From Pseudomonas chlororaphis (GTDB taxonomy: Bacteria > Pseudomonadota > Gammaproteobacteria > Pseudomonadales > Pseudomonadaceae): 64,000 nt of DNA. The notes beneath the pieces are model-generated. The model did not search any database. It saw only the letters and a list, made by a program, of their open reading frames with translations, and had not been told where the DNA came from. Below, one piece after another: positions 25,614 through 34,218 of the stretch (position 1 is the first letter of the stretch; each line of letters starts with the position of its first letter). Location: the NCBI RefSeq assembly GCF_003731765.1, contig NZ_MOAL01000002.1, forward strand, positions 1 to 64,000, given 5' to 3'. A program made the position numbers and the translations under genes.

Positions 25614-26837
25614 TCAGGACCAGTCGTGACGTGGCGGCTTGACGCCGTTGAGCAGCCAGTTGCCGACCACGTGGTACTTCCAGCGCACCGGGTCATGCAG
25701 GGTGTGGACCCGGGCATTGCGCCAGTGGCGATCGAAATTATGCGTCTTCAGGGTCGAGCGGGTGCCGCCCAGTTCGAACAGCTTGTTGCTGGCTTCGATG
25801 GCGATTTCAGTAGTCAGCACCTTGGCCTTGGCCACCGCCAGGGAGGCCCGAGCAACGTTGTCTTCATCAGGCGCCGGACGCGCCGCATCCAGGGCCAGGC
25901 CGGCCCTTTCCAGCAAGGCTTCGGCCGCCTCCAGGCGAATCTCCAGGGCACCGACCTGGATGATGGTCAACGGGTCCTCACTGGCCTTGTCCACCCCGGC
26001 GTCGATCCATGGCCGGGCGTGCTGCTGGACGAACGCAATGGTGTCGCGCAACGCAGCCCGGGCAATCCCGGCGTCGATGGCGGCAGTGGTCAATTGGGCA
26101 AAGGGCCCGGCCAGGGTCGGGTGCTCATAGGAGCGGTAAGTGGGGAACAGGTTGAACGCCGGAACCTGGAGGTTTTCCGCCAGCACCGTGCCGCTTGAGG
26201 TGGTGCGCTGGCCGATGCTGTCCCAGTCGTCGATCACCACCAGCCCCGGCGTCCCCCGCGGGACAAACGCTAGTTGCGCGCGTTGCTCCTCGTCCAGGGC
26301 CAGCACCGCCAGCCAGTGGGCGTACAGCGAACCGGTGCAGTAACCCTTGCGCCCGTTGACCACATACCCCTCGCCGAAGGGACGGATGCTGGCCTGGATA
26401 TCTTGCACGGTCTTGCCGCCGGTCTCCGACAAGGCATTGGCAAACCGATGGCCTTGCAGGGCCAGGCCAAAGAAATGCGCCTGCTGCTGGGCGCTGCCTT
26501 GCAGGCGGATGTCCTCCAGCAAGCAGTAGTGGTTCTGCGGAATCTGCCCCAGGGACGGATCGGCCGCCGAAATGATCGCAATCACCCGGGCCAGCACCGC
26601 GTAGGACACCTGCGCCCCACCGAACTCGCGGGGCACGCTGATGCCCCACAAGCCACTGTTGGAATACAAATCCACAATCGCCGCCGGCACCTCGCGCGTA
26701 CGGTCACGCTCGGCGTCCTGCTCCAGCAGGACAGCGGCCACCCGCTCAGCCACGGCAATGGCTTCGGCCGCATCGCGAATGACATGGGCAGCGGGGACAT
26801 GGATAGGGTAGGCGGCAGATTCAGGCAAGGCAGGCAT
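25614..26837 (-). CDS. sfnB: SfnB-family sulfur acquisition oxidoreductase (acyl-CoA-dehydrogenase fold)
   Basis: A 407-residue flavoprotein of the acyl-CoA dehydrogenase/DszC-like group. The N-terminal helical domain contains GLWGISVPREFGGAQVSY, the central domain GYVVNGRKGYCTG, and the C-terminal bundle ends with NFDRHWRNARVHTLHDPVRW, the same tail as in MsuC. SfnB enzymes are induced under sulfate limitation and are thought to act on organosulfur compounds with reduced flavin. It is the first gene of the sfnB-metI-metQ set. This is a second sulfur-scavenging locus in the window, about 12 kb from msuEDC. Confidence 0.85.
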   Translation of the reverse strand: MPALPESAAYPIHVPAAHVIRDAAEAIAVAERVAAVLLEQDAERDRTREVPAAIVDLYSNSGLWGISVPREFGGAQVSYAVLARVIAIISAADPSLGQIPQNHYCLLEDIRLQGSAQQQAHFFGLALQGHRFANALSETGGKTVQDIQASIRPFGEGYVVNGRKGYCTGSLYAHWLAVLALDEEQRAQLAFVPRGTPGLVVIDDWDSIGQRTTSSGTVLAENLQVPAFNLFPTYRSYEHPTLAGPFAQLTTAAIDAGIARAALRDTIAFVQQHARPWIDAGVDKASEDPLTIIQVGALEIRLEAAEALLERAGLALDAARPAPDEDNVARASLAVAKAKVLTTEIAIEASNKLFELGGTRSTLKTHNFDRHWRNARVHTLHDPVRWKYHVVGNWLLNGVKPPRHDWS

Positions 26838-26973
26838 ACAACGCTCTCGGGCGAATTAAGGTTCAATCCCAGTAATTGCAGCTTCTGTGCCGACTCCCCT
26901 GCCCCTGCCTTTACAAGGCCTCGCGCCTCCCAGCCACCCTCGATGCCCAGGCTGGGCAGGCAAAATGCTGGAT

Positions 26974-26995
26974 CACTGTTGCTGGGTGAACAGTG
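26974..26995. promoter_or_regulatory. Inverted repeat in the sfnB/VOC divergent spacer
   Basis: CACTGTT (26974-26980) and AACAGTG (26989-26995) are a perfect 7-bp inverted repeat with an 8-base loop, in the 268-base spacer between divergent sfnB and the VOC gene. It could be an operator for a dimeric regulator. No clear -24/-12 or -35/-10 elements were recognised next to it. Confidence 0.3.
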
Positions 26996-27105
26996 CCTGG
27001 TGAGTCACCCACAGCACCTCGTCGGCCCACGACCGAGGCCAGCAAGGCCAAGCCTATAGTCAATCCATCGGAACTCGACAGCGAGCCCCCCTCAGGAGAA
27101 CCGTC

Positions 27106-27564
27106 ATGAGCGTCAAACCCATTCCCGAAGGCTATAGCAGCGTCACTCCCTACATGGGCGTCCAGCGCGCCACCGAGGCCATCGAATTCTACAAACAGGC
27201 GTTTGGCGCCACAGAAGTCATGCGCCTGGAGATGCCCGATGGCGGCATCGGGCATGCCGAATTGCGCATCGGTGACTCCGCCATCATGCTCGGCACGCCC
27301 TGCCAGGACATGGCCCTGGGCAGCCCCGACAGTCACAAGACCACCGTGGGCATACACCTTTATGTGGAAGACGTTGACCTTCTGTTCGCCCGCGCGATTG
27401 CCGCAGGCGGCCAGGTGGTGTCCGAGGTCAAGGACCAGTTCTACGGCGACCGCAGCGGCACCCTGAAGGATCCGTTCGGCCACCTGTGGTTTATCTCCAG
27501 CCGTAAGGAAAACCTCAGCCCCGAGGAAATCCGCCAACGCGCAGCGCAGATGTTCAAGCACTGA
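27106..27564 (+). CDS. PhnB-like VOC/glyoxalase-fold protein
   Basis: The 152-residue protein belongs to the PhnB/YdhR-type branch of the vicinal-oxygen-chelate superfamily. It opens SVTPYMGVQRATEAIEFYKQAFGATEVMRL, the typical first beta-alpha-beta unit, and ends with the paired module KDPFGHLWFISSRKENLSPEEI. Such proteins bind metal or small ligands; their substrates are mostly unknown. AGGAGAA precedes ATG 27106. It appears monocistronic, between the sulfur locus and the fpv operon. No specific reaction can be given. Confidence 0.85.
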   Translation: MSVKPIPEGYSSVTPYMGVQRATEAIEFYKQAFGATEVMRLEMPDGGIGHAELRIGDSAIMLGTPCQDMALGSPDSHKTTVGIHLYVEDVDLLFARAIAAGGQVVSEVKDQFYGDRSGTLKDPFGHLWFISSRKENLSPEEIRQRAAQMFKH

Positions 27565-27711
27565 GCCCAGACGCGGCCAGCCGTGCGAGTAACTAGGAGA
27601 CAGGTGCCGTCTTGCCGACGCCTCTAAATGCTGGCCCCTGTGCTGCAATCAAACGCCCGAAACAGGGCGCTTTAACGCCTTGAAACATTTCCTTGCATAT
27701 CGAGGTTCAGG

Positions 27712-27736
27712 TTTTACGATTCTCATTCGTCTTAAT
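27712..27736 (+). promoter_or_regulatory. Possible Fur-binding region upstream of fpvG
   Basis: TTTTACGATTCTCATTCGTC and the following CTTAATT resemble one arm of Pseudomonas Fur boxes (GATTCTCATT) about 110 bases upstream of fpvG. The match to the full 19-bp consensus is partial. A PvdS-type promoter with an intact CGT element was not found in this spacer, so control of the fpv operon remains open. Confidence 0.35.
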
Positions 27737-27840
27737 TAGATGCAGCCGGCCGCGTTGGCCAAGGTCATGCCCGGGGTTTTCCAACCGGGCAGACCGACGG
27801 TCCCAGCGCCGCTCCACTCCTCGAACAAGACGTGCATTCA

Positions 27841-29052
27841 ATGTCGAAGAAGTCCCGCTCGAAAATCTGGTTTCTCGTTCACAGCTGGCTGGCCTTGCCC
27901 ATCTGGTTTTTTGTCCTGATTGTCTGCGTCACCGGCACCCTGGCGGTGGTCAGCCAAGAGATTGTCTGGCTGGCCAACCCGGACATCCGCGCCAGCAAGC
28001 CGTCTGACGACGCTCAGCCGTTGAGCTATGACCAGATCGTCAGTGCCATCAAAAAAGCCGAGCCCCAGACCCTGGTGCAAACCATCATTACCCCGGACGA
28101 ATCGCACTTCGCCCTGGACGTAAGGGTCAGCTACCCGGACGGGCGTTCGGTCACGGTCTACGTCAACCCTTACACCGGCGTCATTCAGGGCGTCAGCCCG
28201 CAGTTCAACTTCCAGGCCTTCACCCGGGCGTTGCACGGCTGGTGGCTGGTGCCCTTCACCAATGGCTTCAGCTGGGGCTGGTACCTGGTATCGATCCTGG
28301 GCCTGCCCATGCTCGCCTCGCTGGTCACTGGGCTGGTGGTCTACAAGCGTTTCTGGAAGGGCTTTTTCAAACCGACCCTGCGCTTTCGCCACGGTGCGCG
28401 GATTTTCTGGGGTGATTTCCACCGCCTGAGCGGGATTTGGTCGATCTGGTTTATCGCGGTGATTTCCATCACCGGCACCTGGTTCCTGATCCAAGCCATT
28501 CTTTCCGACAACCAGATCAGCATTTCCAGTGAACCGGTGCTGCCGGTGATCGCGCGGGAAACCGTGCCCGTCTCGGCGGACGGCAGCCCGGCCCCCATGA
28601 TCGGACTGGACCAGGCCATCGATCTGGCGACACAGAAGATCCCCGGCTTCGATATCAGCTTTATCAGCCTGCCGAGCAACGCCTACAGCCACCTGTCTAT
28701 CGGTGGGCGTGGCTGGTACCCGTTGATGTTCCAGACCGCCAGCATCAACCCCTATAACGGTTCGGTGGACACCTCTCACCTGCTCAGCGACCGCACCGGC
28801 CTGGAGTTCGTCACCGAATCCATGCGCCCGTTGCACACCGGTGATTTCGGCGGGATCTGGATCAAGCTGATCTGGTTCTTCTTCGGCCTGCTGCTGAGCA
28901 TGATGGTCCTCAGCGGCCTGCTGATCTGGACCAAGCGTACCGCCCTGGCCACCGCCAATGCCCTCAAGCGCAGCAACAAGCCGGCCCGTGTGAAGCACAC
29001 GCAGCAACCTGCCCCAGCCCTTAATACCGAAGCCGCGGAGAGCAACCTGTGA
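27841..29052 (+). CDS. fpvG: FpvG, PepSY-domain inner-membrane reductase for ferripyoverdine
   Basis: A 403-residue PepSY-TM protein with four main membrane helices: one N-terminal (WLALPIWFFVLIVCVTGTLA), two in the middle and one near residue 345-365. Periplasmic PepSY-like segments lie between them. FpvG reduces ferripyoverdine-bound Fe(III) in the periplasm so that iron leaves the siderophore. ATG 27841 is preferred over GTG 27832. The gene heads fpvGHJK-fpvCDEF in the order known from P. aeruginosa PA2403-PA2410; it overlaps fpvH by four bases. Confidence 0.9.
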   Translation: MSKKSRSKIWFLVHSWLALPIWFFVLIVCVTGTLAVVSQEIVWLANPDIRASKPSDDAQPLSYDQIVSAIKKAEPQTLVQTIITPDESHFALDVRVSYPDGRSVTVYVNPYTGVIQGVSPQFNFQAFTRALHGWWLVPFTNGFSWGWYLVSILGLPMLASLVTGLVVYKRFWKGFFKPTLRFRHGARIFWGDFHRLSGIWSIWFIAVISITGTWFLIQAILSDNQISISSEPVLPVIARETVPVSADGSPAPMIGLDQAIDLATQKIPGFDISFISLPSNAYSHLSIGGRGWYPLMFQTASINPYNGSVDTSHLLSDRTGLEFVTESMRPLHTGDFGGIWIKLIWFFFGLLLSMMVLSGLLIWTKRTALATANALKRSNKPARVKHTQQPAPALNTEAAESNL

Positions 29053-29591
29053 GCAAGGCAACCCCCGCAGCACCGACCTCGGGCCTGGGCCAGATCTGGC
29101 ACAAATGGCGCTTCCACCTGAACATCCTGCTGTTGCTGATCCCCCTGGGTTTCATGCCCAAGTACTTTTCCGACGCGGCGCTGTTCCGCGGTGAAAGCGG
29201 CCTGGGCGAGCGGGACGTCGGCAGCGTCCAGGTCGGACCCTGGAGCCTGCGCCTGGCAGAACTGCGCAACGAGGCACCGCGCCTCGATGGTCCGGCCGGC
29301 TACATGAAAAGCTTCAACGCAGCCCTGTGTGACACCTGCACCCAGCAGGTCAAGGCCACCTACCTGCGCATCGGCAAACCCCGGAGCCTGCGCGCCGCCG
29401 GAGTGATCTTCTTTGGCACCCCATACCGCATGGGCGCGACGTTGCCGATTCCGGAAAAAACCAAACCCGACGCCGAGCTGTGGATCACCATGGAAGGCTG
29501 GGACGGCAGCATGCACCAGGCGGCTATCCCCCTGAGCCAGGCGTCCCCGGCCACCATTGCCTGGCTCACCAAACAAGGAGGCAAACCATGA
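29049..29591 (+). CDS. fpvH: FpvH, accessory protein of the ferripyoverdine reduction complex
   Basis: The 180-residue product has a single N-terminal membrane segment (FHLNILLLLIPLGFMPKYF) and a periplasmic remainder containing a CDTC pair near residue 95. It starts at GTG 29049 inside the fpvG stop (GTGA overlap) and overlaps fpvJ at ATGA, so the genes are translationally coupled. In P. aeruginosa FpvH assists FpvG in iron removal from pyoverdine. Identification rests mainly on operon position, size and topology. Confidence 0.8.
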   Translation: MSKATPAAPTSGLGQIWHKWRFHLNILLLLIPLGFMPKYFSDAALFRGESGLGERDVGSVQVGPWSLRLAELRNEAPRLDGPAGYMKSFNAALCDTCTQQVKATYLRIGKPRSLRAAGVIFFGTPYRMGATLPIPEKTKPDAELWITMEGWDGSMHQAAIPLSQASPATIAWLTKQGGKP

Positions 29592-29935
29592 TTTTCGCCG
29601 CACCTAACCACCGCCTGCGGCGGCTCGGCGCCCTCGCCCTGCTGCTGTTGAGCACAGGCTTTTGCAGCCAGGTCCTGGCCCACAACCCGATGTGCGAATG
29701 CAAGGAGATCGAGGGTGAGCAAATTCGTTGTACAGGCGGTTTTTCCGACGGCAGCGGCGCACCCGGAGTGACCCTGGACGTGATCGGCTATGACGAAACC
29801 ATCCTGGTCCCGGGCAAGCTGGGCAGCGACTCGACCCTGACCTTCAAGAAACCGTCGGCCGAGTTCTATGTATTGTTCGATGCGGGCCCCGGCCACGTGG
29901 TCGAGATCGACCAAGCGGATATCGAGGCCCCATGA
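29588..29935 (+). CDS. fpvJ: FpvJ, small periplasmic/membrane-associated protein
   Basis: A 115-residue protein with a long N-terminal hydrophobic signal (residues 10-31, ending QVLAHN) and a mature part starting with the cysteine-rich NPMCECKEIEGEQIRCTGG. The rest is beta-rich (GVTLDVIGYDETILVPGKLG). ATG 29588 is preceded by AGGAGGC and overlaps the fpvH stop by four bases. FpvJ interacts with other Fpv proteins in P. aeruginosa and helps iron release. The three clustered cysteines suggest metal or redox involvement, which is an inference. Confidence 0.8.
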   Translation: MIFAAPNHRLRRLGALALLLLSTGFCSQVLAHNPMCECKEIEGEQIRCTGGFSDGSGAPGVTLDVIGYDETILVPGKLGSDSTLTFKKPSAEFYVLFDAGPGHVVEIDQADIEAP

Positions 29936-30504
29936 ACAGCCCCACCACCCACGTCGTACGCCCCGCCGGTGCCGGCCACGAAACCCTGTATGTCCTGCTG
30001 TTGTGCCTGTTGATCCTCACCGTCTCCGGCTCCGTGGTGCTGTGGCACGGTGAAACCCAGGAGGTCAGTGCCGTGGCCAGCCATCAATTGGATGCCCGGC
30101 GCGACCTGAGCGCCTCCGAGCAAGGCATCTACGCCGACCTGCGGGTAACCCTGGATGAGATCCGCCTGCTGCGCGAAGACACCCAGGCCTTGCCCGCGCC
30201 CAAGGAGTTGGCCGCCGAAGGCTTTGCCCCCTTCGCCCAGGACGCCAGTTCGGTCAGCCGCGGCGATCATCAATGGCAATTGCTGGACCAGGCCTATGTC
30301 GGGCTGAGCAACGACCCGCAAGTCGCTGGCTCCTTCGTCATGCGTATCAGCGCTCAAGACAGTGACCAGCCGGACATCTGGCTCAATCGCAGCCCCTCCC
30401 TCAGCGCCCCCGGCGACCTCAGTGACAGCGCTCTGACCAGCGCCGGCTGGAAGCAGGTCATCGCCCAATACGATGCCGGTGTGACTCGCCAGCATCGCCA
30501 CTGA
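29932..30504 (+). CDS. fpvK: FpvK, inner-membrane-anchored component
   Basis: The 190-residue protein has one N-terminal membrane helix (TLYVLLLCLLILTVSGSVVLW, residues 22-42) and a periplasmic, acidic remainder with a short helical region (residues 60-90) and no cysteine. It overlaps fpvJ at ATGA. Position, size and topology match FpvK of P. aeruginosa (PA2406), the last member of the reduction module. A 34-base gap separates it from the ABC-transporter genes fpvCDEF. Confidence 0.8.
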   Translation: MNSPTTHVVRPAGAGHETLYVLLLCLLILTVSGSVVLWHGETQEVSAVASHQLDARRDLSASEQGIYADLRVTLDEIRLLREDTQALPAPKELAAEGFAPFAQDASSVSRGDHQWQLLDQAYVGLSNDPQVAGSFVMRISAQDSDQPDIWLNRSPSLSAPGDLSDSALTSAGWKQVIAQYDAGVTRQHRH

Positions 30505-30538
30505 ACCCACGCATTCACCGAGAGAAGACCGCTAGCCC

Positions 30539-31468
30539 ATGCCTATTCCATCGCAACGTCGCCCGCTGCTGCGGGTGCTGCTGGTCAGCCTGCTGGCCCT
30601 GCTGCTCAGCCCCCTGGCCAGCGCCGACCAGGCCAAGCGCCTGCGCATTGGCATCACCCTGCACCCGTACTACAGCTACGTCGCCAATATCGTCGGCGAC
30701 AAGGCCGAAGTGGTGCCGCTGATTCCTGCCGGCTTCAACCCCCACGCCTACGAGCCCCGGGCCGAAGACATCAAGCGCATCGGCGGGCTGGACGTGGTGG
30801 TGCTCAATGGCGTGGGTCACGATGACTTCGCCGACCGCATGATCGCCGCCAGCGAGCGTCCGGACATCCCGGTGATCGAAGCCAACGAAAACGTGCCACT
30901 GCTGGCCGCCACCGGCGTTGCCGCCAGGGGCGCCGGCAAGGTGGTCAACCCTCACACCTTCCTGTCGATCAGCGCGTCCATCGCCCAGGTCAACAACATC
31001 GCCCGTGAGCTGGGCAAGATGGACCCGGCCAACGCCAAGACTTACACCCAGAACGCCCGGGCCTACGGCAAGCGCCTGCGGCAGATGCGGGCCGACGCCC
31101 TGGCCAAGCTGACCCAGGCGCCCAACGCCGACCTGCGAGTGGCCACGGTACATGCCGCCTACGACTACCTGCTGCGTGAGTTCGGCCTGGAGGTGACGGC
31201 GGTCGTGGAGCCGGCCCATGGCATCGAACCCAGCCCCAGCCAGTTGAAGAAGACCATCGACCAACTGCGCGAACTGGACGTCAAAGTGATCTTCTCCGAG
31301 ATGGACTTCCCCTCCACCTATGTGGAAACCATCCAGCGCGAATCCGGGGTCAAGCTGTACCCGCTGTCGCACATTTCCTACGGCGAATACAGCGCCGACA
31401 AATACGAAAAGGAAATGACCGGCAACCTCAACACCGTGGTCCGGGCGATCCAGGAGTCAGGCGCATGA
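30539..31468 (+). CDS. fpvC: FpvC, periplasmic metal/ferripyoverdine-binding protein (ZnuA-like)
   Basis: The 309-residue cluster A-I solute-binding protein carries a Sec signal ending near ASADQ. Metal-site histidines are visible in GFNPHAYEPRAED, VNPHTFLS and the AAYDYLLREFGLEV region, which carries HAAYDY. FpvC binds pyoverdine or pyoverdine-bound iron in the periplasm and works with FpvF and the FpvDE transporter. It overlaps fpvD by four bases. Confidence 0.9.
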   Translation: MPIPSQRRPLLRVLLVSLLALLLSPLASADQAKRLRIGITLHPYYSYVANIVGDKAEVVPLIPAGFNPHAYEPRAEDIKRIGGLDVVVLNGVGHDDFADRMIAASERPDIPVIEANENVPLLAATGVAARGAGKVVNPHTFLSISASIAQVNNIARELGKMDPANAKTYTQNARAYGKRLRQMRADALAKLTQAPNADLRVATVHAAYDYLLREFGLEVTAVVEPAHGIEPSPSQLKKTIDQLRELDVKVIFSEMDFPSTYVETIQRESGVKLYPLSHISYGEYSADKYEKEMTGNLNTVVRAIQESGA

Positions 31469-32220
31469 CCGCTCGTGAACCCCTCACTCGTGGCCCGGCC
31501 ATCGAGTTCGACCACGTCAGCCTGACCCTCGGCCGCACCACCATCCTCGACCAGGTGAACTTCCAGGTGCAGCCAGGCACGGTGCACGCCTTGGTCGGCC
31601 CCAACGGCGGCGGCAAGAGTTCGCTGATCAAGACCCTGCTCGGGCAAATGCCCCATCAGGGCCAGCTGCGCCTGCAATGGCCCACCGAACCCGGGGTGAT
31701 CGGCTACGTGCCGCAGGCCCTGGAGTTCGATCGTGGCTTGCCCATGACCGTCGACGACTTCATGGCCGCCATGTGCCAGCGCCGCCCGGCGTTCCTTGGC
31801 CTCAGCCGCCATTACGCCAAGGCCATCGGCGAGGCCCTGGAACGGGTCGGCATGCAGGACAAGCGCAAGCGGCGCATGGGCGCCTTGTCCGGCGGCGAAC
31901 GGCAGCGGGTGCTACTGGCCCAGGGGCTGATCCCGGCCCCACAACTGCTGGTACTGGACGAACCCATGTCGGCCCTCGATGAGGCCGGCATCCAGGTCTT
32001 CGAACGCCTGCTCAACGACTGGCGCCAGAGCGGCATCACCCTGCTGTGGATCGAACACGACCTGGAGGCCGTAGGCCGCCTGGCGGACCGGGTCACCGGG
32101 CTCAATCGCCGCGTATTGTTCGACGGCCCGGCGCGCCAGACCCTGACCCCGGAGCGCCTGCTGAGCCTGTTCTCCACCCATCCTCGTGCTGTGGACACGG
32201 CCGCTGGGAGTGCTGCCTGA
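31465..32220 (+). CDS. fpvD: FpvD, ABC transporter ATP-binding subunit
   Basis: A 251-residue ATPase of the metal-uptake (ZnuC/MntB) type: Walker A GPNGGGKS near residue 47, Q-loop GYVPQALEFD, signature LSGGERQR near residue 137, Walker B LLVLDEPMSALD, H-loop WIEHDLE. It energises FpvE for uptake of iron released from pyoverdine. The ATG of fpvE overlaps its stop by one base. Confidence 0.95.
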   Translation: MTAREPLTRGPAIEFDHVSLTLGRTTILDQVNFQVQPGTVHALVGPNGGGKSSLIKTLLGQMPHQGQLRLQWPTEPGVIGYVPQALEFDRGLPMTVDDFMAAMCQRRPAFLGLSRHYAKAIGEALERVGMQDKRKRRMGALSGGERQRVLLAQGLIPAPQLLVLDEPMSALDEAGIQVFERLLNDWRQSGITLLWIEHDLEAVGRLADRVTGLNRRVLFDGPARQTLTPERLLSLFSTHPRAVDTAAGSAA

Positions 32221-33119
32221 TGAGCTATGAAGCCTTTCGTCTGATGATCCAGGGCTGGGCCTCTTCGGGTTACCTGCCCGAAGCCCTGGCCTATGGTTTT
32301 GTCGTCAACGCCCTGCTCGCCGGTCTGCTGATCGGCCCTGTGCTGGGCGGCCTGGGCACCCTGGTGGTGGTCAAACGCTTTGCCTTTTTCTCCGAAGCCG
32401 TGGGGCACGCAGCCTTGACCGGCGTGGCCGTGGGCATTCTGCTCGGCGAACCCTACACCGGTCCTTACGGCAGCCTTTTCGGGTACTGCCTGCTGTTCGG
32501 CATTCTCCTCAACTACCTGCGCAACCGCACCGGCCTGGCCCCGGACACCCTGATCGGGGTGTTCCTCTCAGTCTCCCTGGCCCTGGGTGCCAGCCTGCTG
32601 CTGATTCTGGCGGGCAAAATCAACGTGCACATCCTGGAGAACGTCCTGTTCGGTTCGGTGCTCACGGTCAACGGCAATGACCTGCTGGTGCTGCTGGTGG
32701 TGGGCGCACTGGTGCTGGGCCTGAGCCTGCCGCTGTACAACCGCATCATGCTGGCCAGCTTCAACCCGCAACTGGCAGCAGTACGTGGCGTGGCGGTGAA
32801 GTCCCTGGACTACCTGTTCGTGATCCTCGTGACCCTGATCACCGTGGCGGCCGTGAAGGTCATCGGCGCGATCCTGGTGGGCGCCCTGCTGGTGATTCCA
32901 GCGGCGGCTGCACGCTTGCTGAGCCAGTCACTGAAAGGCTTTTTCTGGATTTCGGTCGCCATCGCCACGGTCAGCACCTTGTGCGGCATCCTGCTGCCGA
33001 TCGTCTTCGACCTGCCCGTGCCCTCCGGCGCCGCGATCATTCTGGTGGCCGGCATCGCCTTCGCCCTGGCCGCGATTGCCCGCGGCACCGTCCCCAGCCT
33101 CAAAGGGAATATCGGATAA
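32220..33119 (+). CDS. fpvE: FpvE, ABC transporter permease (ZnuB/ABC-3 family)
   Basis: The 299-residue inner-membrane permease of the ABC-3 metal-uptake family has eight or so hydrophobic helices. Family blocks include VVVKRFAFFSEAVGHAALTG and VIGAILVGALLVIPAAAARLL. Start ATG 32220 shares one base with the fpvD stop (TGATG), the standard coupled arrangement; a longer reading into fpvD is not needed. It forms the membrane channel with FpvD for cytoplasmic iron delivery. Confidence 0.95.
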   Translation: MSYEAFRLMIQGWASSGYLPEALAYGFVVNALLAGLLIGPVLGGLGTLVVVKRFAFFSEAVGHAALTGVAVGILLGEPYTGPYGSLFGYCLLFGILLNYLRNRTGLAPDTLIGVFLSVSLALGASLLLILAGKINVHILENVLFGSVLTVNGNDLLVLLVVGALVLGLSLPLYNRIMLASFNPQLAAVRGVAVKSLDYLFVILVTLITVAAVKVIGAILVGALLVIPAAAARLLSQSLKGFFWISVAIATVSTLCGILLPIVFDLPVPSGAAIILVAGIAFALAAIARGTVPSLKGNIG

Positions 33120-34088
33120 ATGCACAGTTCCTTGCGTCACCTGACATTGGCCTTGGCCCTCGCCGGCTTGGGCAACACCGCACTGGCACAGGACCGTTAC
33201 GAGCCCATGCGCATGCTGGCCAGCAATGGTTTGGGCAATACCGCACTGCACGCCGCCAAGAGCAGCCCGGCGCCGACGGTGCTCGCGTCCCTGCCCGTGA
33301 CCTACGGCCTGGCCCAGCACCTGCTGCAAGGCACCGAGGTCAAGCTGGAACGGGCCGCCCCGGGCAACCTTCCGGGCTCACGGCAAACCGCCTACTTCAC
33401 CGGGCGCGGCGCGCCAGCCCTGCACAAACTGGCCCTGCAAGCGGACGCGGTGATCGGCCTGCGCTCCATCTGGCCCGATGACCCGCTGTACCCCAATGCC
33501 CGGCGTAGCAACATCCGCATCATTGAAGTGGACGCCGCGCGACCGGTGGATGGAGCCCTGCCGGGCATCGCCCTGCAACCGGGGAAAACCGATGGCCTCA
33601 ACAGCCAGCCCTGGCAGACCAGCAACAACCTGGGGCGCATGGGCGATGTGCTGGCAGCGGACCTTTCGCGCCTGGCACCTGAAGCCAAACCGAAGATCGA
33701 CGCCAACCTGGCCGCGCTGAAACAGCGCCTGCTCAAGCTCAGTGCCGAGAGCGAGGCGCGCCTGGGCGAAGCGGACAACCTGAGCGTGCTGAGCCTCAGC
33801 GATCATTTCGGCTACCTGGCCAGTGGGTTGAACCTGGAGGTGGTCGCGGTGGATGCCCGTGCCGACAACGAATGGACCCCCGAGGCCCTGAAAGCACTGG
33901 AAGCCCAGCTCAAAGACAATGATGTGGCGCTGGTGCTGCATCACCGCCAGCCGTCGGACGCCGTGAAGGCAGCCATCAGTGCCGCCGGCAGCCAGTTGCT
34001 GGTGCTGAAAACCGACAGCGACGATCCACTGACCGAGCTGGAGGGCAACATCCAGCAAATCACCACCGCCCTCAACGCCAAATCCTGA
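33120..34088 (+). CDS. fpvF: FpvF, second periplasmic binding protein of the Fpv system
   Basis: A 322-residue ZnuA-like periplasmic protein with a Sec signal ending TALAQD. It starts directly at the fpvE stop (TAAATG). In P. aeruginosa FpvF binds pyoverdine and cooperates with FpvC. The sequence GLGNTAL occurs both in the signal region and 22 residues later in the mature N-terminus, a short internal repeat. It closes the operon; the next gene, a methyltransferase, starts 130 bases downstream. Confidence 0.9.
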   Translation: MHSSLRHLTLALALAGLGNTALAQDRYEPMRMLASNGLGNTALHAAKSSPAPTVLASLPVTYGLAQHLLQGTEVKLERAAPGNLPGSRQTAYFTGRGAPALHKLALQADAVIGLRSIWPDDPLYPNARRSNIRIIEVDAARPVDGALPGIALQPGKTDGLNSQPWQTSNNLGRMGDVLAADLSRLAPEAKPKIDANLAALKQRLLKLSAESEARLGEADNLSVLSLSDHFGYLASGLNLEVVAVDARADNEWTPEALKALEAQLKDNDVALVLHHRQPSDAVKAAISAAGSQLLVLKTDSDDPLTELEGNIQQITTALNAKS

Positions 34089-34218
34089 CGACCTCGTAGT
34101 CAAAGCCTGTCGCCGACGCCCAGCCCGGTGGCAGGCTTACAAAATCCCTCAAGAATTGCTCCGCGCCTGAATGCTAACCTGCCGCTTGCCCTCAAGGACC
34201 GACAGGAAGCCAACCCCC

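Noticed and set aside
27625..27648. TAAAT followed after 16 bases by CAA upstream of fpvG as a PvdS promoter
   Set aside because: The -10 element CGT is absent; the spacing alone is not enough.
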